DNA of 64,000 nt from Ruminococcaceae bacterium UBA4871. GTDB lineage: Bacteria > Bacillota > Clostridia > Oscillospirales > Acutalibacteraceae. A program made the position numbers and the translations under genes. Positions 52,406 to 62,135 of this stretch are shown here, one piece after another. Location of the stretch: NCBI GenBank assembly GCA_002399445.1, contig DHDR01000031.1, positions 17,026 to 81,025 on the forward strand, read 5' to 3'. The notes beneath the pieces were generated by a model. It made no database searches. It had not been told where the DNA came from and worked only from the letters and a program-made list of their open reading frames with translations. Each line of letters begins with the position of its first letter. Position 1 is the first letter of the stretch.

Positions 52406-52654
52406 TTCCATCGTCCTCTTTTCTTAAATTCGTAAATGGACTATCTTCAAATCCATTTTGTGTCCGTGCTTTTGCGAAGGGTATCTCATTTTCAACTGTT
52501 TCCGGCGATTTGGTGGAAAAGTATCAAAAGGAAAATTTTCTTGTATTCTCTCTTTTGGATTCATGATTGCTATTTCCTGCCGTCTTGTACGTTTGTTTTA
52601 CCCCAGCTGAATCAGAAGCAGAACAGACTTAGAAAGATCTGCCCTTCTCAATTC

Positions 52655-53578
52655 TCAGCGCACACCTTTTTCATAAGGCAGACCGTCCGATTTTGGTGCA
52701 ACAGAACGACCCACGAACAGAATCAATACAACAATGGTCAAAATATAGGGCATCATAGCAAGAATTTCGGGGGGGATTGATGTATGCGCCAATCCGGGGA
52801 AAACAGACAGCGCCTGTGCAAAGCCAAATAACAGGCAAGCACCATAAGCGCCCTGTGGTGTCCATTTGCCAAAGATGACAGCAGCCAGCGCAATGAATCC
52901 CTGACCGCTGATGGCAGTCGGCGTAAATTGCTGGATAACCGCCAGTGTCATGGAGGCACCGCCGAGCCCCGCGAGGATACCGGACGTAATCACACAGCCA
53001 TAGCGGGTACGGTTTACATTGATGCCCAAAGTATCCGCCGCCGCTGGGTGTTCCCCAACGGAGCGAATCCGCAAACCCCATTTTGTGCGGTACAGCACAA
53101 ACCACAGGACAATCATGGCAGCAAATGCCAGAATAACGGTAATATCAAAGTTAAAATTCTGCGCAACAATGTTACGCTGTGCGCCGCCCAGAATTTTTGG
53201 CAGCTTGTGCGGCACTGGCTGTGTCATCGTAGCACCGGAAAAAGTCAGGCGGCACAGAAACAGTGCAAGACCTGGACCAATCAGATTCAGTGCGATACCT
53301 GAAATGGTTTGGTCCGCTTTAAAGGTAACAGATGCCACCGCATGCAGCAAAGCAAACAGGCCCCCCGCAATCCCCGCAAGCAGAAAACCGACCCATGCAT
53401 TTCCGGAGAAGTAACCAACTGCCGCACCAACAAATGCACCGACTGTCATCATGCCTTCAATGCCAAGGTTCACAACACCAGAGCGCTCAGAAATCACACC
53501 AGCCAAAGCACCAAAAATCAACGGCGCAGAGTACATGAATGTATTGCCAATCAGTAAGGATAGATTATTTAGCAGCAT
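52655..53578 (-). CDS. nupQ: nucleoside ABC importer permease (NupQ-like)
   Basis: 307 residues from ATG 53578 (GAGGGGG upstream), about eight to nine membrane helices. The BMP-family transporter permease pattern includes SERSGVVNLGIEGMM near the N-terminus and the EAA-like GEHPAAADTLGINV loop. It pairs with NupP. A 243-base gap before deoC has no clear gene or terminator. Confidence 0.88.
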   Translation of the reverse strand: MLLNNLSLLIGNTFMYSAPLIFGALAGVISERSGVVNLGIEGMMTVGAFVGAAVGYFSGNAWVGFLLAGIAGGLFALLHAVASVTFKADQTISGIALNLIGPGLALFLCRLTFSGATMTQPVPHKLPKILGGAQRNIVAQNFNFDITVILAFAAMIVLWFVLYRTKWGLRIRSVGEHPAAADTLGINVNRTRYGCVITSGILAGLGGASMTLAVIQQFTPTAISGQGFIALAAVIFGKWTPQGAYGACLLFGFAQALSVFPGLAHTSIPPEILAMMPYILTIVVLILFVGRSVAPKSDGLPYEKGVR

Positions 53579-54695
53579 TGTGCATCCCCCTCTTTTCAAG
53601 CCGGACAGCCAATTTAGGAATCACTGCCGTCAGCGCAACAAAAAACACAATTGTACCAATCATAATGTTAATGATCTCACTGGGAGCACCAATATTGGCC
53701 TGAATAGACTGCCCGCCGTAAAGCAAGCCGCCGAAGAGCAGGCCGGCAAAGATACACCCAATTGGTGAACTGCCTGCAATGAATGCAACCGATAGCCCAT
53801 TGAAGCCATTATTTTCAAATGCAGAAAGAGTAGAAATACGGTGCGGATCAGTACCTGTAATAACCATGGAAGCAGCAAGGCCCGACAGCGCGCCGGCTAT
53901 CAGCATAGTGATGATGATATTTTTGTTGACGGAAATTCCAGCAAATTCTGCCGCATCGCGGTTTAATCCAACTGCACGCAGCTCATAGCCCTTCGTGGAA
54001 CGATAAAGAAGCATCCAGACAAAGACAGCTGCCGCAATGGCTATCACGAAACCAAAATTCACATCTGTTTTCAGCAGGACTTCACGCAGGGCTTTATGTC
54101 CTTTCAGAACTGCTAAACCTGCATCGCTTGTTTTCCAGTTCGGCAGGAGCATGGTGTAACTTGACGGATTGACCGGATAAGCTGCCGTGGAATTCGGTTC
54201 ATGGAATCTCGCGCTGCTGACAACCCAATTGGAAATGTAAAAAGCAATCCAGTTGAACATAATGCTGGTCAGCACTTCATGGATACCAAACTTTGCTTTC
54301 AGAAAACCAATGATGCCCCCCCACAGCGCTCCAGCTGCCACACCGGAAAGCACGACCAGCGGGATTTGAATGATGGGTGGAAAATTGCAAAGGTAGCCTA
54401 CGAGATTGGCGGCAACTGCCCCGATAATGTACTGTCCCTCAGCCCCAATATTAAAGAGGCCGACCTTATAGGCAAAAGCGACACTCAGTGCTGTCAGCGT
54501 AATGGGGGTTGCCTTAATAATGACGTTTGAAATGTATTTGGGCTTGCTGAAAATTCCACTGAACAGCGCCCCAAAAGCCGCGCTGGGATTATAGCCCGCC
54601 GCAGCCAGCACAATGGCCGCAACAGCGAAGCCGCAGACGATCGCAATGATTGTCGATGTAATCGGCTTCTTTAAAATTTTAGCTGTCTTTTCCAT
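53565..54695 (-). CDS. nupP: nucleoside ABC importer permease (NupP-like)
   Basis: 376 residues from the ATG at 54695 (AGGAGG upstream). Ten or so membrane helices, with FAYKVGLFNIGAEGQYIIGA and a coupling loop AVGLNRDAAEFAGI. Partner of NupQ; they overlap by 14 bases, so translation is coupled. The gene also overlaps the ATPase gene by 17 bases. Confidence 0.88.
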   Translation of the reverse strand: MEKTAKILKKPITSTIIAIVCGFAVAAIVLAAAGYNPSAAFGALFSGIFSKPKYISNVIIKATPITLTALSVAFAYKVGLFNIGAEGQYIIGAVAANLVGYLCNFPPIIQIPLVVLSGVAAGALWGGIIGFLKAKFGIHEVLTSIMFNWIAFYISNWVVSSARFHEPNSTAAYPVNPSSYTMLLPNWKTSDAGLAVLKGHKALREVLLKTDVNFGFVIAIAAAVFVWMLLYRSTKGYELRAVGLNRDAAEFAGISVNKNIIITMLIAGALSGLAASMVITGTDPHRISTLSAFENNGFNGLSVAFIAGSSPIGCIFAGLLFGGLLYGGQSIQANIGAPSEIINIMIGTIVFFVALTAVIPKLAVRLEKRGMHNAAK

Positions 54696-56220
54696 TCTGT
54701 TTTCCTCCTGCCATAAGCAGACCAATGGTTTTTTCATCCACTTCGCCCTGCTTGAAACTGTCTACAATCCGGCCCTTGTAAAGAACGTCGATTGTATCTG
54801 AGATGCTCATAATTTCATCCAGCTCCAGAGAAATGAGCAGAATGGCCCGTCCGCGGTCGCGCTCACGAATCAGCGCCTTATGCACATATTCGATTGCACC
54901 AACATCCAGCCCCCGCGTCGGCTGCATGGCAATCAGCAAATCCGGCTCATTTTCCACTTCACGTCCGATAATGATTTTCTGCTGATTTCCGCCGGAAAGG
55001 CCGCGTGCCAAATGATTGGCACAATCCTCCGGACGCACATCATAGTCCCGAATCAGTCCTTTTGCAAACTTCTGAATCTCCCTGCGGTTGAGCATGCCAT
55101 GTTTGCTGTACGGAGCCACACGGTATTTTTCCAGCACGGAATTTTCTGCAACAGTAAAATCCATAACCAATCCGCGTTTCTGCCGGTCCTCATGAATGGT
55201 GGAAATTTTGTGGTTGACCACATTGCGCGGTGATGTATTCTGAACTTCTGCGCCGTTAATTTGAATCGTGCCGCTTTCTGTTTTTGTCAGGTTGGTAATC
55301 GCCTCGACCAGTTCTTTCTGACCGTTCCCGTCAATTCCGGCAATTCCCACAATTTCACCTGCATGCACAGACAGGGACAAGTCCCGTACGGCCGGCAGGC
55401 CACGGTCATCTTTCACCTGTAAATGGTCAATTGCAAACACTGTTTTTCCCGGCTTTGCCGGTGTCTTTTCCACCACCAGTTTAACAGCTCGTCCCACCAT
55501 TTTTGACGCAAGGTCTTCCTCTTTTTCATCCGCAACTTTTACGGTATCCACATATTTCCCACGGCGGATAATCGTGCAGGTATCAGAGCTTTCCTTAATT
55601 TCTCGGAGTTTATGCGTAATAATAATGATTGTTTTTCCGTCTGCAACCAGACTGTGCATAATTTCTATCAAATCTTCCGTTTCCTGCGGCGTAAGTACAG
55701 CCGTAGGTTCGTCCAAAATCAGCAGATCTGCACCCCGATACAGTGCTTTCAGGATTTCCACACGCTGCTGCATACCAACGGAAATATCCTCTACTTTGGC
55801 GTCCGGGTCCACTTCCAGCCCGTATTTTTGCACCAGATCTTGCACATTTTTGTGGGCCTGTTTCATATTCAGCACACCCAAATGACTGGTCGTTTCATTG
55901 CCAAGAATGATATTCTGCGTCACGGTAAAGTTATCCACTAACATGAAATGCTGATGCACCATACCAATGCCGTGAGCAATTGCCACATTGGGATTTGCAA
56001 TATTTACCTTTTCTCCATTTAGGTAAATTTCGCCCTCATCTGCCTGATAAAGCCCATACAGCACATTCATCAGCGTACTTTTTCCTGCACCGTTTTCCCC
56101 CAGCAAAGAGTGGATTGTCCCTCTTTTGACGTCCAGGTCAACATGGTCCAGCGCACAAAAAGTACCGAATGTCTTTGTGATGCCATGCATCTGCACTGCA
56201 TACTTGCTACTGACCTCCAT
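54679..56220 (-). CDS. nupO: nucleoside ABC importer ATPase (NupO-like), tandem nucleotide-binding domains
   Basis: 513 residues from ATG 56220. Two ATP-binding domains: N-terminal with GENGAGKST and C-terminal with GIDGNGQKE in place of a full Walker A, the usual pattern for simple-sugar/BMP transporter ATPases where the second site is degenerate. Signatures VGMQQRVEI and LSGGNQQKI are visible. It drives the NupP/NupQ permease. Confidence 0.92.
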   Translation of the reverse strand: MEVSSKYAVQMHGITKTFGTFCALDHVDLDVKRGTIHSLLGENGAGKSTLMNVLYGLYQADEGEIYLNGEKVNIANPNVAIAHGIGMVHQHFMLVDNFTVTQNIILGNETTSHLGVLNMKQAHKNVQDLVQKYGLEVDPDAKVEDISVGMQQRVEILKALYRGADLLILDEPTAVLTPQETEDLIEIMHSLVADGKTIIIITHKLREIKESSDTCTIIRRGKYVDTVKVADEKEEDLASKMVGRAVKLVVEKTPAKPGKTVFAIDHLQVKDDRGLPAVRDLSLSVHAGEIVGIAGIDGNGQKELVEAITNLTKTESGTIQINGAEVQNTSPRNVVNHKISTIHEDRQKRGLVMDFTVAENSVLEKYRVAPYSKHGMLNRREIQKFAKGLIRDYDVRPEDCANHLARGLSGGNQQKIIIGREVENEPDLLIAMQPTRGLDVGAIEYVHKALIRERDRGRAILLISLELDEIMSISDTIDVLYKGRIVDSFKQGEVDEKTIGLLMAGGKQNGKDS

Positions 56221-56350
56221 TTTTATTTTACCTCCGCGTGGTTTTGCGTTTTTTATCAGAAAAAAGCAGGGCGTCAAAAGAGAACGCCCCGCCTTTGAAG
56301 GGAACTCGTTTCAGGGAAGTTTCCCAATATCCAAATTTTCAGCGGCTGAA

Positions 56351-57436
56351 TTACTTGCCGAATTTGTCAAATTCAGCTTTCGTTGCCGGTGGAACAATCT
56401 TGCCGCTCTTAATATCATTTTCCACCTTCATGGCTGCCTGATAAGTTGCGTCACCCATCAGCTTATGCTCGGTCGGAATCCCAACTGCATTTTCTTTAAG
56501 GCCATAGGTGAATGTTTTTCCGCCGATTTTTTCGCCTTTCATTGCTTTCTTTGAAACGTCTTCAACAGCAGAATAAACCAGCTTTAAAGCGGAAGTCAAA
56601 ACATTTTTCGGTGCCAGATATGCTTGGTCGCGGTCAACACCAATCGCATACTTTCCAGCATCCTTAGCCGCCGCAATAACACCGACACCTACACCGCCCG
56701 CTGCATGGAAAACGATGTCGCAGCCGCTGGAGAACATGCTGTTGGCAATAGCCTTTCCTTTAGAAGAATCCGAAAAGCTCTCCGCATATTGTGCATCCAC
56801 TGTAATTTTCTTGTTCATCTCTTTGGCCGCATAGGCAACACCGGCCTTGTAACCATATTCAAACTGGTCAATAATATTGCTCCGAATCCCGCCAACGAAA
56901 CCGACTTTTCCGGTTTTTGTAGTCTTGCCGGCAATATAACCGACAATAAAGGACGGCTCCTGTGCGCGGAACATGACACCTGTTACATTACTGGGCATGG
57001 TCGCCTTATCATAGCTATTATCAACAATGGCATAGTTGATGTCCGGATTTTCCTTGGCGGCACTTCCAATTGACTTTGCCATTGCAAAGCCAATGCCCCA
57101 GATGAGATTCGCATTTTCATCGGCAGCTTTGTCAAGGTTCGTTGCATAGTCAGATTCCTGTTTAGACTCAACGTAGTTGACATCTGCGCCGGTGTCTTTT
57201 TTTAAATTTTTAAGTCCTTCCCAGGAAGACTGGTTGAAAGACTGGTCATTTACCCCTCCTGTATCCGTGACCATACGAACCTTGTACCCTTTACCGCCCG
57301 CCGAAGCTCCGGCCGCCCCAGACGAGGCACTTCCTCCTGCTGCACTGGAAGCAGAGCCTGTGCTGCCGCATGCACCCATGGAAACAGCCATTGTCCCAGC
57401 CAGAACAACAGCCAGCAGTTTCTTCATCTTTTTCAT
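56351..57436 (-). CDS. nupN: BMP family nucleoside-binding lipoprotein (NupN-like)
   Basis: 361 residues from ATG 57436, after TAGGAGG. A lipoprotein signal with C23 in SMGAC precedes a Ser/Gly/Ala linker, then the BMP domain begins with YKVRMVTDTGGVNDQSFNQS. This is the substrate receptor of the importer, with aspartate-containing VTDTGGVND contacts typical for nucleoside binding. First gene of the transporter set after deoB. Confidence 0.92.
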   Translation of the reverse strand: MKKMKKLLAVVLAGTMAVSMGACGSTGSASSAAGGSASSGAAGASAGGKGYKVRMVTDTGGVNDQSFNQSSWEGLKNLKKDTGADVNYVESKQESDYATNLDKAADENANLIWGIGFAMAKSIGSAAKENPDINYAIVDNSYDKATMPSNVTGVMFRAQEPSFIVGYIAGKTTKTGKVGFVGGIRSNIIDQFEYGYKAGVAYAAKEMNKKITVDAQYAESFSDSSKGKAIANSMFSSGCDIVFHAAGGVGVGVIAAAKDAGKYAIGVDRDQAYLAPKNVLTSALKLVYSAVEDVSKKAMKGEKIGGKTFTYGLKENAVGIPTEHKLMGDATYQAAMKVENDIKSGKIVPPATKAEFDKFGK

Positions 57437-57569
57437 GTTTTCCTTCCTCCTATAGAAGTACCATAAAAGTATATCAAATCCGCGCCCGCACGGTACCTTT
57501 TCGCAGGCTGCAGCGGATTCCCCAAAATAAATGGTAAAGCAGTAAAGTTCCCTCAAACGGCATAACTGC

Positions 57570-58736
57570 TTAGCCGACAATCTGCTGTAAACGCGAAGTG
57601 CCTGTAATCTGCTGTTTGACATGGAAAGCATCCAATATGGTGGCACCGATGTCTGCAAATGTCGGCAAAGTACCCAAATTAGCGCCTGCCTTTACACGCG
57701 GCCCGGCAATCACCCAAGGTGTGTATTCCCGCGAATGGTCGGTACTGGGGGTGCTCGGATCACAGCCGTGGTCTGCTGTAAACATCAGCAGATCATCCTC
57801 CCCCAAGTGCTCCATCAGTGCCGGTACTGCTTCATCCACTTTGGTCAGCCCCTTCGCATAACCCTCTACATCATTGCGGTGGCCGTACAGCATATCGAAA
57901 TCAACCAAATTGACAAAACACAAACCGCAGAAATCACGCTTTGTAAGCTCAATGGTTTTCGCAATGCCATCATCATTTCCAGTCGTCCGGGTAAATTCTG
58001 TAATCCCTCTGCCCGCAAAAATGTCACGGATTTTGCCAACTGCAAGGACAGTTTTCCCCGCCTCCGAAAGCTGGTCAAGCATCGTAACGGCCGGCGGCTG
58101 CAGGGAAAAGTCATGACGGCGGACTGTACGCACATAATGCGGATAAGTGCCGGTAAACGGCCGTGCGATTACCCGGCCAACACTGTATTGCCCTGTCAAA
58201 ATCTCACGGGCAATTTCGCAGTCATGGTAAAGCTCTTTCACCGGAACCAGATCTTCATGAGCCGCTACTTGAAAAACGCTGTCTGCAGAAGTATAGACAA
58301 TCAATTTTCCCGTACGCAGGTGTTCCTGTCCATAATCTCGGATAACCTCTGTCCCCGAATACGGTTTGTTGCACAGCACCCCGCGCCCCGTCCGGCGGCT
58401 GAACTCCTGCAGGACTTCCGGCGGAAAACCATTGGGATAAGTCGGCAGAGGTGTTGCGGAATGAATACCCGCAATTTCCCAATGGCCGATAGTTGTATCC
58501 TTTCCTTTAGATGCCTCTTTCATACGTGCAAATGCCCCTTTGGGAGATCTCGCTGCAGGGCGGCAGGAAACGCCATCAATATTGAATAGCCCAAGGCTCT
58601 GCATGTTCGGCATCGAAAAGCAGCGGCTGGAGGCAGCAGCCGCCAGTGTATTGCTTCCCTCATCTCCATAGGCTGCAGCATCCGGCATTTCACCGATGCC
58701 AACGCTGTCCAACACAATCAGAAAAACGCGTTTCAT
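57570..58736 (-). CDS. deoB: phosphopentomutase
   Basis: 388 residues from the ATG at 58736, eight bases after GGAGG. It moves the phosphate of (deoxy)ribose 1-phosphate to C5, feeding DeoC. Alkaline-phosphatase-fold metal sites are visible in LDSVGIGEMPDA and in FTADHGCDPSTPSTDHSREYTP. It starts the nucleoside-salvage operon. A TATAAT about 60 bases upstream near 58800 is a candidate promoter. Confidence 0.95.
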   Translation of the reverse strand: MKRVFLIVLDSVGIGEMPDAAAYGDEGSNTLAAAASSRCFSMPNMQSLGLFNIDGVSCRPAARSPKGAFARMKEASKGKDTTIGHWEIAGIHSATPLPTYPNGFPPEVLQEFSRRTGRGVLCNKPYSGTEVIRDYGQEHLRTGKLIVYTSADSVFQVAAHEDLVPVKELYHDCEIAREILTGQYSVGRVIARPFTGTYPHYVRTVRRHDFSLQPPAVTMLDQLSEAGKTVLAVGKIRDIFAGRGITEFTRTTGNDDGIAKTIELTKRDFCGLCFVNLVDFDMLYGHRNDVEGYAKGLTKVDEAVPALMEHLGEDDLLMFTADHGCDPSTPSTDHSREYTPWVIAGPRVKAGANLGTLPTFADIGATILDAFHVKQQITGTSRLQQIVG

Positions 58737-58893
58737 CTTGTACCTCCATTTTTCTGTGCAAATGCAGAAAATACGACTGCTTGACAATCTTTTTAGTTAT
58801 TATAATACATCCCTTCTATTTTCGCTATCCCTTTGCAGAAAAAACAAATAAAATGAGGTGACTTTTTGTTGTCTAAACAATTTCAACAGGTCT

Positions 58894-59090
58894 TTACCGT
58901 TCTTTCTGTAAATAAAGTCTCAGCAAGCGAAACGTGTTTTTCACACCATCAATATAAGAATGCTCATAACCATGAGATGCATACACGCAGGCACCTATCA
59001 AACCGTGTTTCAGATCATATCCAGCAGACAGTGCCGTTTCTGCACCGGAACCGTAAAGTCGTCGAAAAGGAATGTCAACATGGAAACTAA
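58894..59090 (-). pseudogene. C-terminal remnant of an aminopeptidase-like gene
   Basis: About 60 codons, without a start and ending in TAA at 58894, read LYGSGAETALSAGYDLKHG, then LIGACVYASHGYEH and a helix ending RLLRLYLQKER. The order Gly-Ser-Gly-Ala-Glu, then HGLIG, then ASHGYEH looks like the end of a metallo-aminopeptidase (M42-like), but this assignment is tentative. The rest of the gene is gone; the terminator of the next gene lies directly upstream. Confidence 0.45.
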
Positions 59091-59105
59091 AGTTAACAGA
59101 GAAAC

Positions 59106-59149
59106 AAAAAGGGACTTAAAACTTACATGGGAATTGCAAGTTAAGTCCC
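59106..59149 (-). terminator. terminator of the secreted beta-propeller gene
   Basis: GGGACTTAA (59111-59119) pairs with TTAAGTCCC (59141-59149), then a U-run on the minus strand (59106-59110). It lies 30 bases beyond the stop at 59179. Confidence 0.8.
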
Positions 59150-59178
59150 TCCCTCAGATGAAATCTGTTGACTTTTTG

Positions 59179-60456
59179 TTAAGGAGCACTCCGCAGGTTT
59201 TGATGGAAAGAATACTGCGGTTGAGATACAGGAGACTGGTATTTACGCGAATTTGAAATGACATGGTTCAACTTGACTGTTTTTCGAAGATGAGGCGCCT
59301 TTAAAACAAGCTCTTGGTTTGTAAAACATGCATTGTCCCATTCTGCCACTGGCAAAGTGAACTGCGTCATAAACCACTTGTTTCCCGGCAGCATGTAGGA
59401 GACTACCATGTCAAACGTTGTGCGGCTGATCGGAACCATCGTGCTGCGATACAGCCACGCTTTATGCAAAATCACACTGTTATTGCTGGGATAAAAAGGG
59501 GTCCCATCTGTAAAGTGAATGCCATCATACGACTCAGAAAGAAACAGTGCAAACGAATATTTAGGTTTATATATTCCCGTCTGAAGCAAATAATACTTAT
59601 CTTGATAGTAAATTACATCTTGATGCCATGGAGCATATCCAGCCGGCAGCTGAATTTCGCACTTCTGAGGATGAATCCATGTGTATCCATCCCGGCTCAC
59701 TGCATATATCAGACGATGATAACAGTCCGTGTACCAGAACTGATATTCCCCATTGCGGTAAATTGCCGCTAAACTTAAAATACTGGTTTTTGAGGCCCGC
59801 ATCAGTTGCGCAGATGACCAATGAATGCCATCTGTACTGACTCTCCGGTAATAATAATCCATTGAATAAACAGGCCGTTTCGTTTTTTTATTTCCGTGAT
59901 TATACCGATACCAAAGTTCCATTGTATTTCCACGCATAACAAGCTCAGAGTCAGAATAATGCCCGCCTTGTCTGACATCTGCCGGAACTCCGGAAACCGG
60001 ATTATGCAGTCCCTTCGGCACCACCCATGTTTTCAAGTCATTAGAGGTTACAATGCATGGATTTTCAAGTGAGGCATTCATAGCCGGATACGGCGTGTAA
60101 GACATCCAATAGCGATAGCCATTCCAGCCATTGGGAAAATAAAGCAGCTTGGGATGTGTCGCCTGTCCTGAACCGTCATACGTCGGCGAAAACATTAGAT
60201 TGTAGAGATTCTTCACGGCTAAAAATTTTTTTGTTGGTTTTCCATGCACGCCATCAGATCGTAACGGTTGTACTGCAACGGCTACCTTTTTTGTGACACC
60301 TTTGCTCATCCTGTAATTCTGCACCAGTGTTTTTGAGGTTGGCGATACTTTCTGTAAACTGCTCTTTCTAACAGGTACTGAATGTATTATGAAAATCCCA
60401 ACTTCAAACAGAATGACAATGATACAGACTGTCAAAATTCGTTTTATATATTTCAT
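59179..60456 (-). CDS. secreted or membrane-anchored beta-propeller glycosidase-like protein
   Basis: 425 residues. An N-terminal hydrophobic segment (7-27) acts as signal or anchor. The rest has repeated short strands with Trp/Tyr-rich motifs such as HPKLLYFPNGWNGYRYWMSYTPYP, NPCIVTSNDLKTW, SDSELV and DYYYRRVSTDGIHW, as in five-bladed propeller glycosidases (GH43-like). SDSEL resembles the acidic strand of these enzymes, but catalytic residues cannot be fixed by eye. No carbohydrate-binding module. Stands alone, with its own terminator. Confidence 0.65.
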   Translation of the reverse strand: MKYIKRILTVCIIVILFEVGIFIIHSVPVRKSSLQKVSPTSKTLVQNYRMSKGVTKKVAVAVQPLRSDGVHGKPTKKFLAVKNLYNLMFSPTYDGSGQATHPKLLYFPNGWNGYRYWMSYTPYPAMNASLENPCIVTSNDLKTWVVPKGLHNPVSGVPADVRQGGHYSDSELVMRGNTMELWYRYNHGNKKTKRPVYSMDYYYRRVSTDGIHWSSAQLMRASKTSILSLAAIYRNGEYQFWYTDCYHRLIYAVSRDGYTWIHPQKCEIQLPAGYAPWHQDVIYYQDKYYLLQTGIYKPKYSFALFLSESYDGIHFTDGTPFYPSNNSVILHKAWLYRSTMVPISRTTFDMVVSYMLPGNKWFMTQFTLPVAEWDNACFTNQELVLKAPHLRKTVKLNHVISNSRKYQSPVSQPQYSFHQNLRSAP

Positions 60457-60776
60457 ACTTTCACAGTCCCATCTCCAAAATCTCAGCCTTTTGTATTAAA
60501 AGCACTGCAATCAACAAAAGTTTCCATAGAAAATTTGGTTGCATTACGTAAGCTGCGCAAGTCAGGAAAAATGTCCGCATATTGCATAGCTGCAATTCTA
60601 ATAGTAGAAGCCAACCATTTTATCAAACTATGCTAGTTTTTCCTTTTATTTTACTGCAAAATATACAACATGTCAAGTGACGCATTGTGCGATAAAAATC
60701 ATGACATAAAGAAACAAGCAGAAAGTTTCGCTTGCAAAGAAGAGCATAGTAACTTATAATAAAATAAAATTGTATA
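60457..60776. promoter_or_regulatory. spacer with promoter of the thiamine operon
   Basis: On the plus strand TTGCAA (60732-60737), 17-base spacer and TATAAT (60755-60760) drive the riboswitch operon. Upstream AT-rich sequence between the beta-propeller gene and this promoter has no ORF I can support; short frames in it look random. Confidence 0.7.
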
Positions 60777-60866
60777 TTGCAGGGGAGCCTGTCGGATCGG
60801 CTGAGAGGAAACATTTATGTTTCGACCCTTAAACCTGATTTGGACAATTCCAATGTAGGGAGCATA
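60777..60866 (+). promoter_or_regulatory. TPP riboswitch aptamer
   Basis: The conserved THI-box pieces appear in order: AGGGGAGCC at the start, GGCTGAGAGG, a hairpin GAAACATTTATGTTTC, CGACCCTTAAACCTGATTTGG and CAATGTAGGGAGCA at the end. It senses thiamine pyrophosphate. The terminator at 60883 is the probable expression platform. Confidence 0.93.
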
Positions 60867-60882
60867 TGTTGTTTGCTTTTTG

Positions 60883-60911
60883 CGGAGAAACCAATTGGTT
60901 TCTCCGTTTTT
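60883..60911 (+). terminator. terminator of the TPP riboswitch
   Basis: Perfect 24-base palindrome 60883-60906 followed by TTTTT. When TPP binds the aptamer, this hairpin would form and stop transcription before cytX. Confidence 0.88.
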
Positions 60912-60947
60912 GTTCCCCCGCAGCAGAAAGAAGGAACTGAAAAAGCC

Positions 60948-62135
60948 ATGGCAGAAATGAAAACTTCTTTATGTGCAAACGGTCTCATCTGGTTTGGCGC
61001 AGCATTGTCAATTGCCGAAATTCTAACCGGTACACTGCTTGCACCGCTTGGTTTTGCAAAGGGCCTGCTTGCTATTTTGATTGGGCATTGCATTGGCTGC
61101 GCTCTGCTGTATTTTGCAGGATTGATTGGCGCACAAACTCACCAAAGTGCAATGGGAACCGTAAAAATTGCATTTGGTCAAAAGGGCTCCATCCTGTTTT
61201 CAATACTCAACATTCTGCAGCTTGCCGGATGGACCGCTGTCATGATTGACAGCGGCGCTTCCGCGGCCGGTGCTGTTGTCAATATCGGTGGAGAGTGGGT
61301 GTGGTGCTTCATCATCGGGGCACTGATCACACTCTGGATCCTAGTCGGCTCCAAAACGCTGAACCGGCTCAATGCAGTGGCCATGGCAGCTCTGTTTGTC
61401 GTGACCATTTTGCTTTGTGCCGTCATTTTAAAAGGCCACTCCCCTGTGAAGCCCCGCGGAAGTCTTGGTTTTGGCGCCGCTGTTGAATTATCTGTGGCCA
61501 TGCCGCTGTCGTGGCTTCCCTTGATTTCCGACTATACACGAACCGCAGCAAAGCCAAAAGCGGCCACCTCTGTAAGCGTGGTTGTCTATTTCCTAACGAG
61601 CAGCTGGATGTATAGCATTGGCATGAGTGCTGCTGTTTTTACCGGCGAAAGTGACATTGCAAAAATCATGAAAGCTGCAGGACTTGGAGCTGCCGCTCTG
61701 CTGATTATTGTTTTCTCAACGGTGACCACCACTTTTCTGGACGTTTATTCTGCCGGCGTCAGCAGTGAAAGCATCTCAGACAAATTAAAAGCCAAGCCGT
61801 TCTCTGTGGGAGTCTGCGTCATAGGCACTTTGTTTGCAGTCTTGATACCGGTCACGAAATTTGAAGACTTTTTATATTTAATTGGTTCCGTTTTCGCTCC
61901 GATGATTGCCATTCTGATTGCTGATTACTTTGTGCTGAAAAAAGACAGCTCTGCAAAATCGGCCGATATCTCCAATTTAATTATCTGGGCAGCAGGATTT
62001 GTTATTTACCGCCTGTTTATGAAAATAGAGACGCCAGTGGGAAGCACGCTGCCAGTAATGCTGCTCACATTTCTAATTTGTGCCCTTGTCTATCAAATAA
62101 CTGGAGGAAAGAAAAATGCTAAAGCACATACTTGA
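60948..62135 (+). CDS. cytX: putative hydroxymethylpyrimidine transporter CytX
   Basis: 395 residues from ATG 60948, some 12 bases after AAGGAA; an ATG three codons later is an alternative. About twelve membrane helices of the NCS1/cytosine-permease family. CytX-type proteins regularly sit behind TPP riboswitches and are thought to import the pyrimidine part of thiamine (family knowledge). The substrate here is inferred from the riboswitch and the thiM-thiE-thiD neighbours. It overlaps thiM by 20 bases. Confidence 0.88.
   Translation: MAEMKTSLCANGLIWFGAALSIAEILTGTLLAPLGFAKGLLAILIGHCIGCALLYFAGLIGAQTHQSAMGTVKIAFGQKGSILFSILNILQLAGWTAVMIDSGASAAGAVVNIGGEWVWCFIIGALITLWILVGSKTLNRLNAVAMAALFVVTILLCAVILKGHSPVKPRGSLGFGAAVELSVAMPLSWLPLISDYTRTAAKPKAATSVSVVVYFLTSSWMYSIGMSAAVFTGESDIAKIMKAAGLGAAALLIIVFSTVTTTFLDVYSAGVSSESISDKLKAKPFSVGVCVIGTLFAVLIPVTKFEDFLYLIGSVFAPMIAILIADYFVLKKDSSAKSADISNLIIWAAGFVIYRLFMKIETPVGSTLPVMLLTFLICALVYQITGGKKNAKAHT

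Noticed and set aside
60382..60636. 84-residue plus-strand ORF upstream of the thiamine operon
   Set aside because: It overlaps the start of the beta-propeller gene antisense and has no ribosome site or family features.
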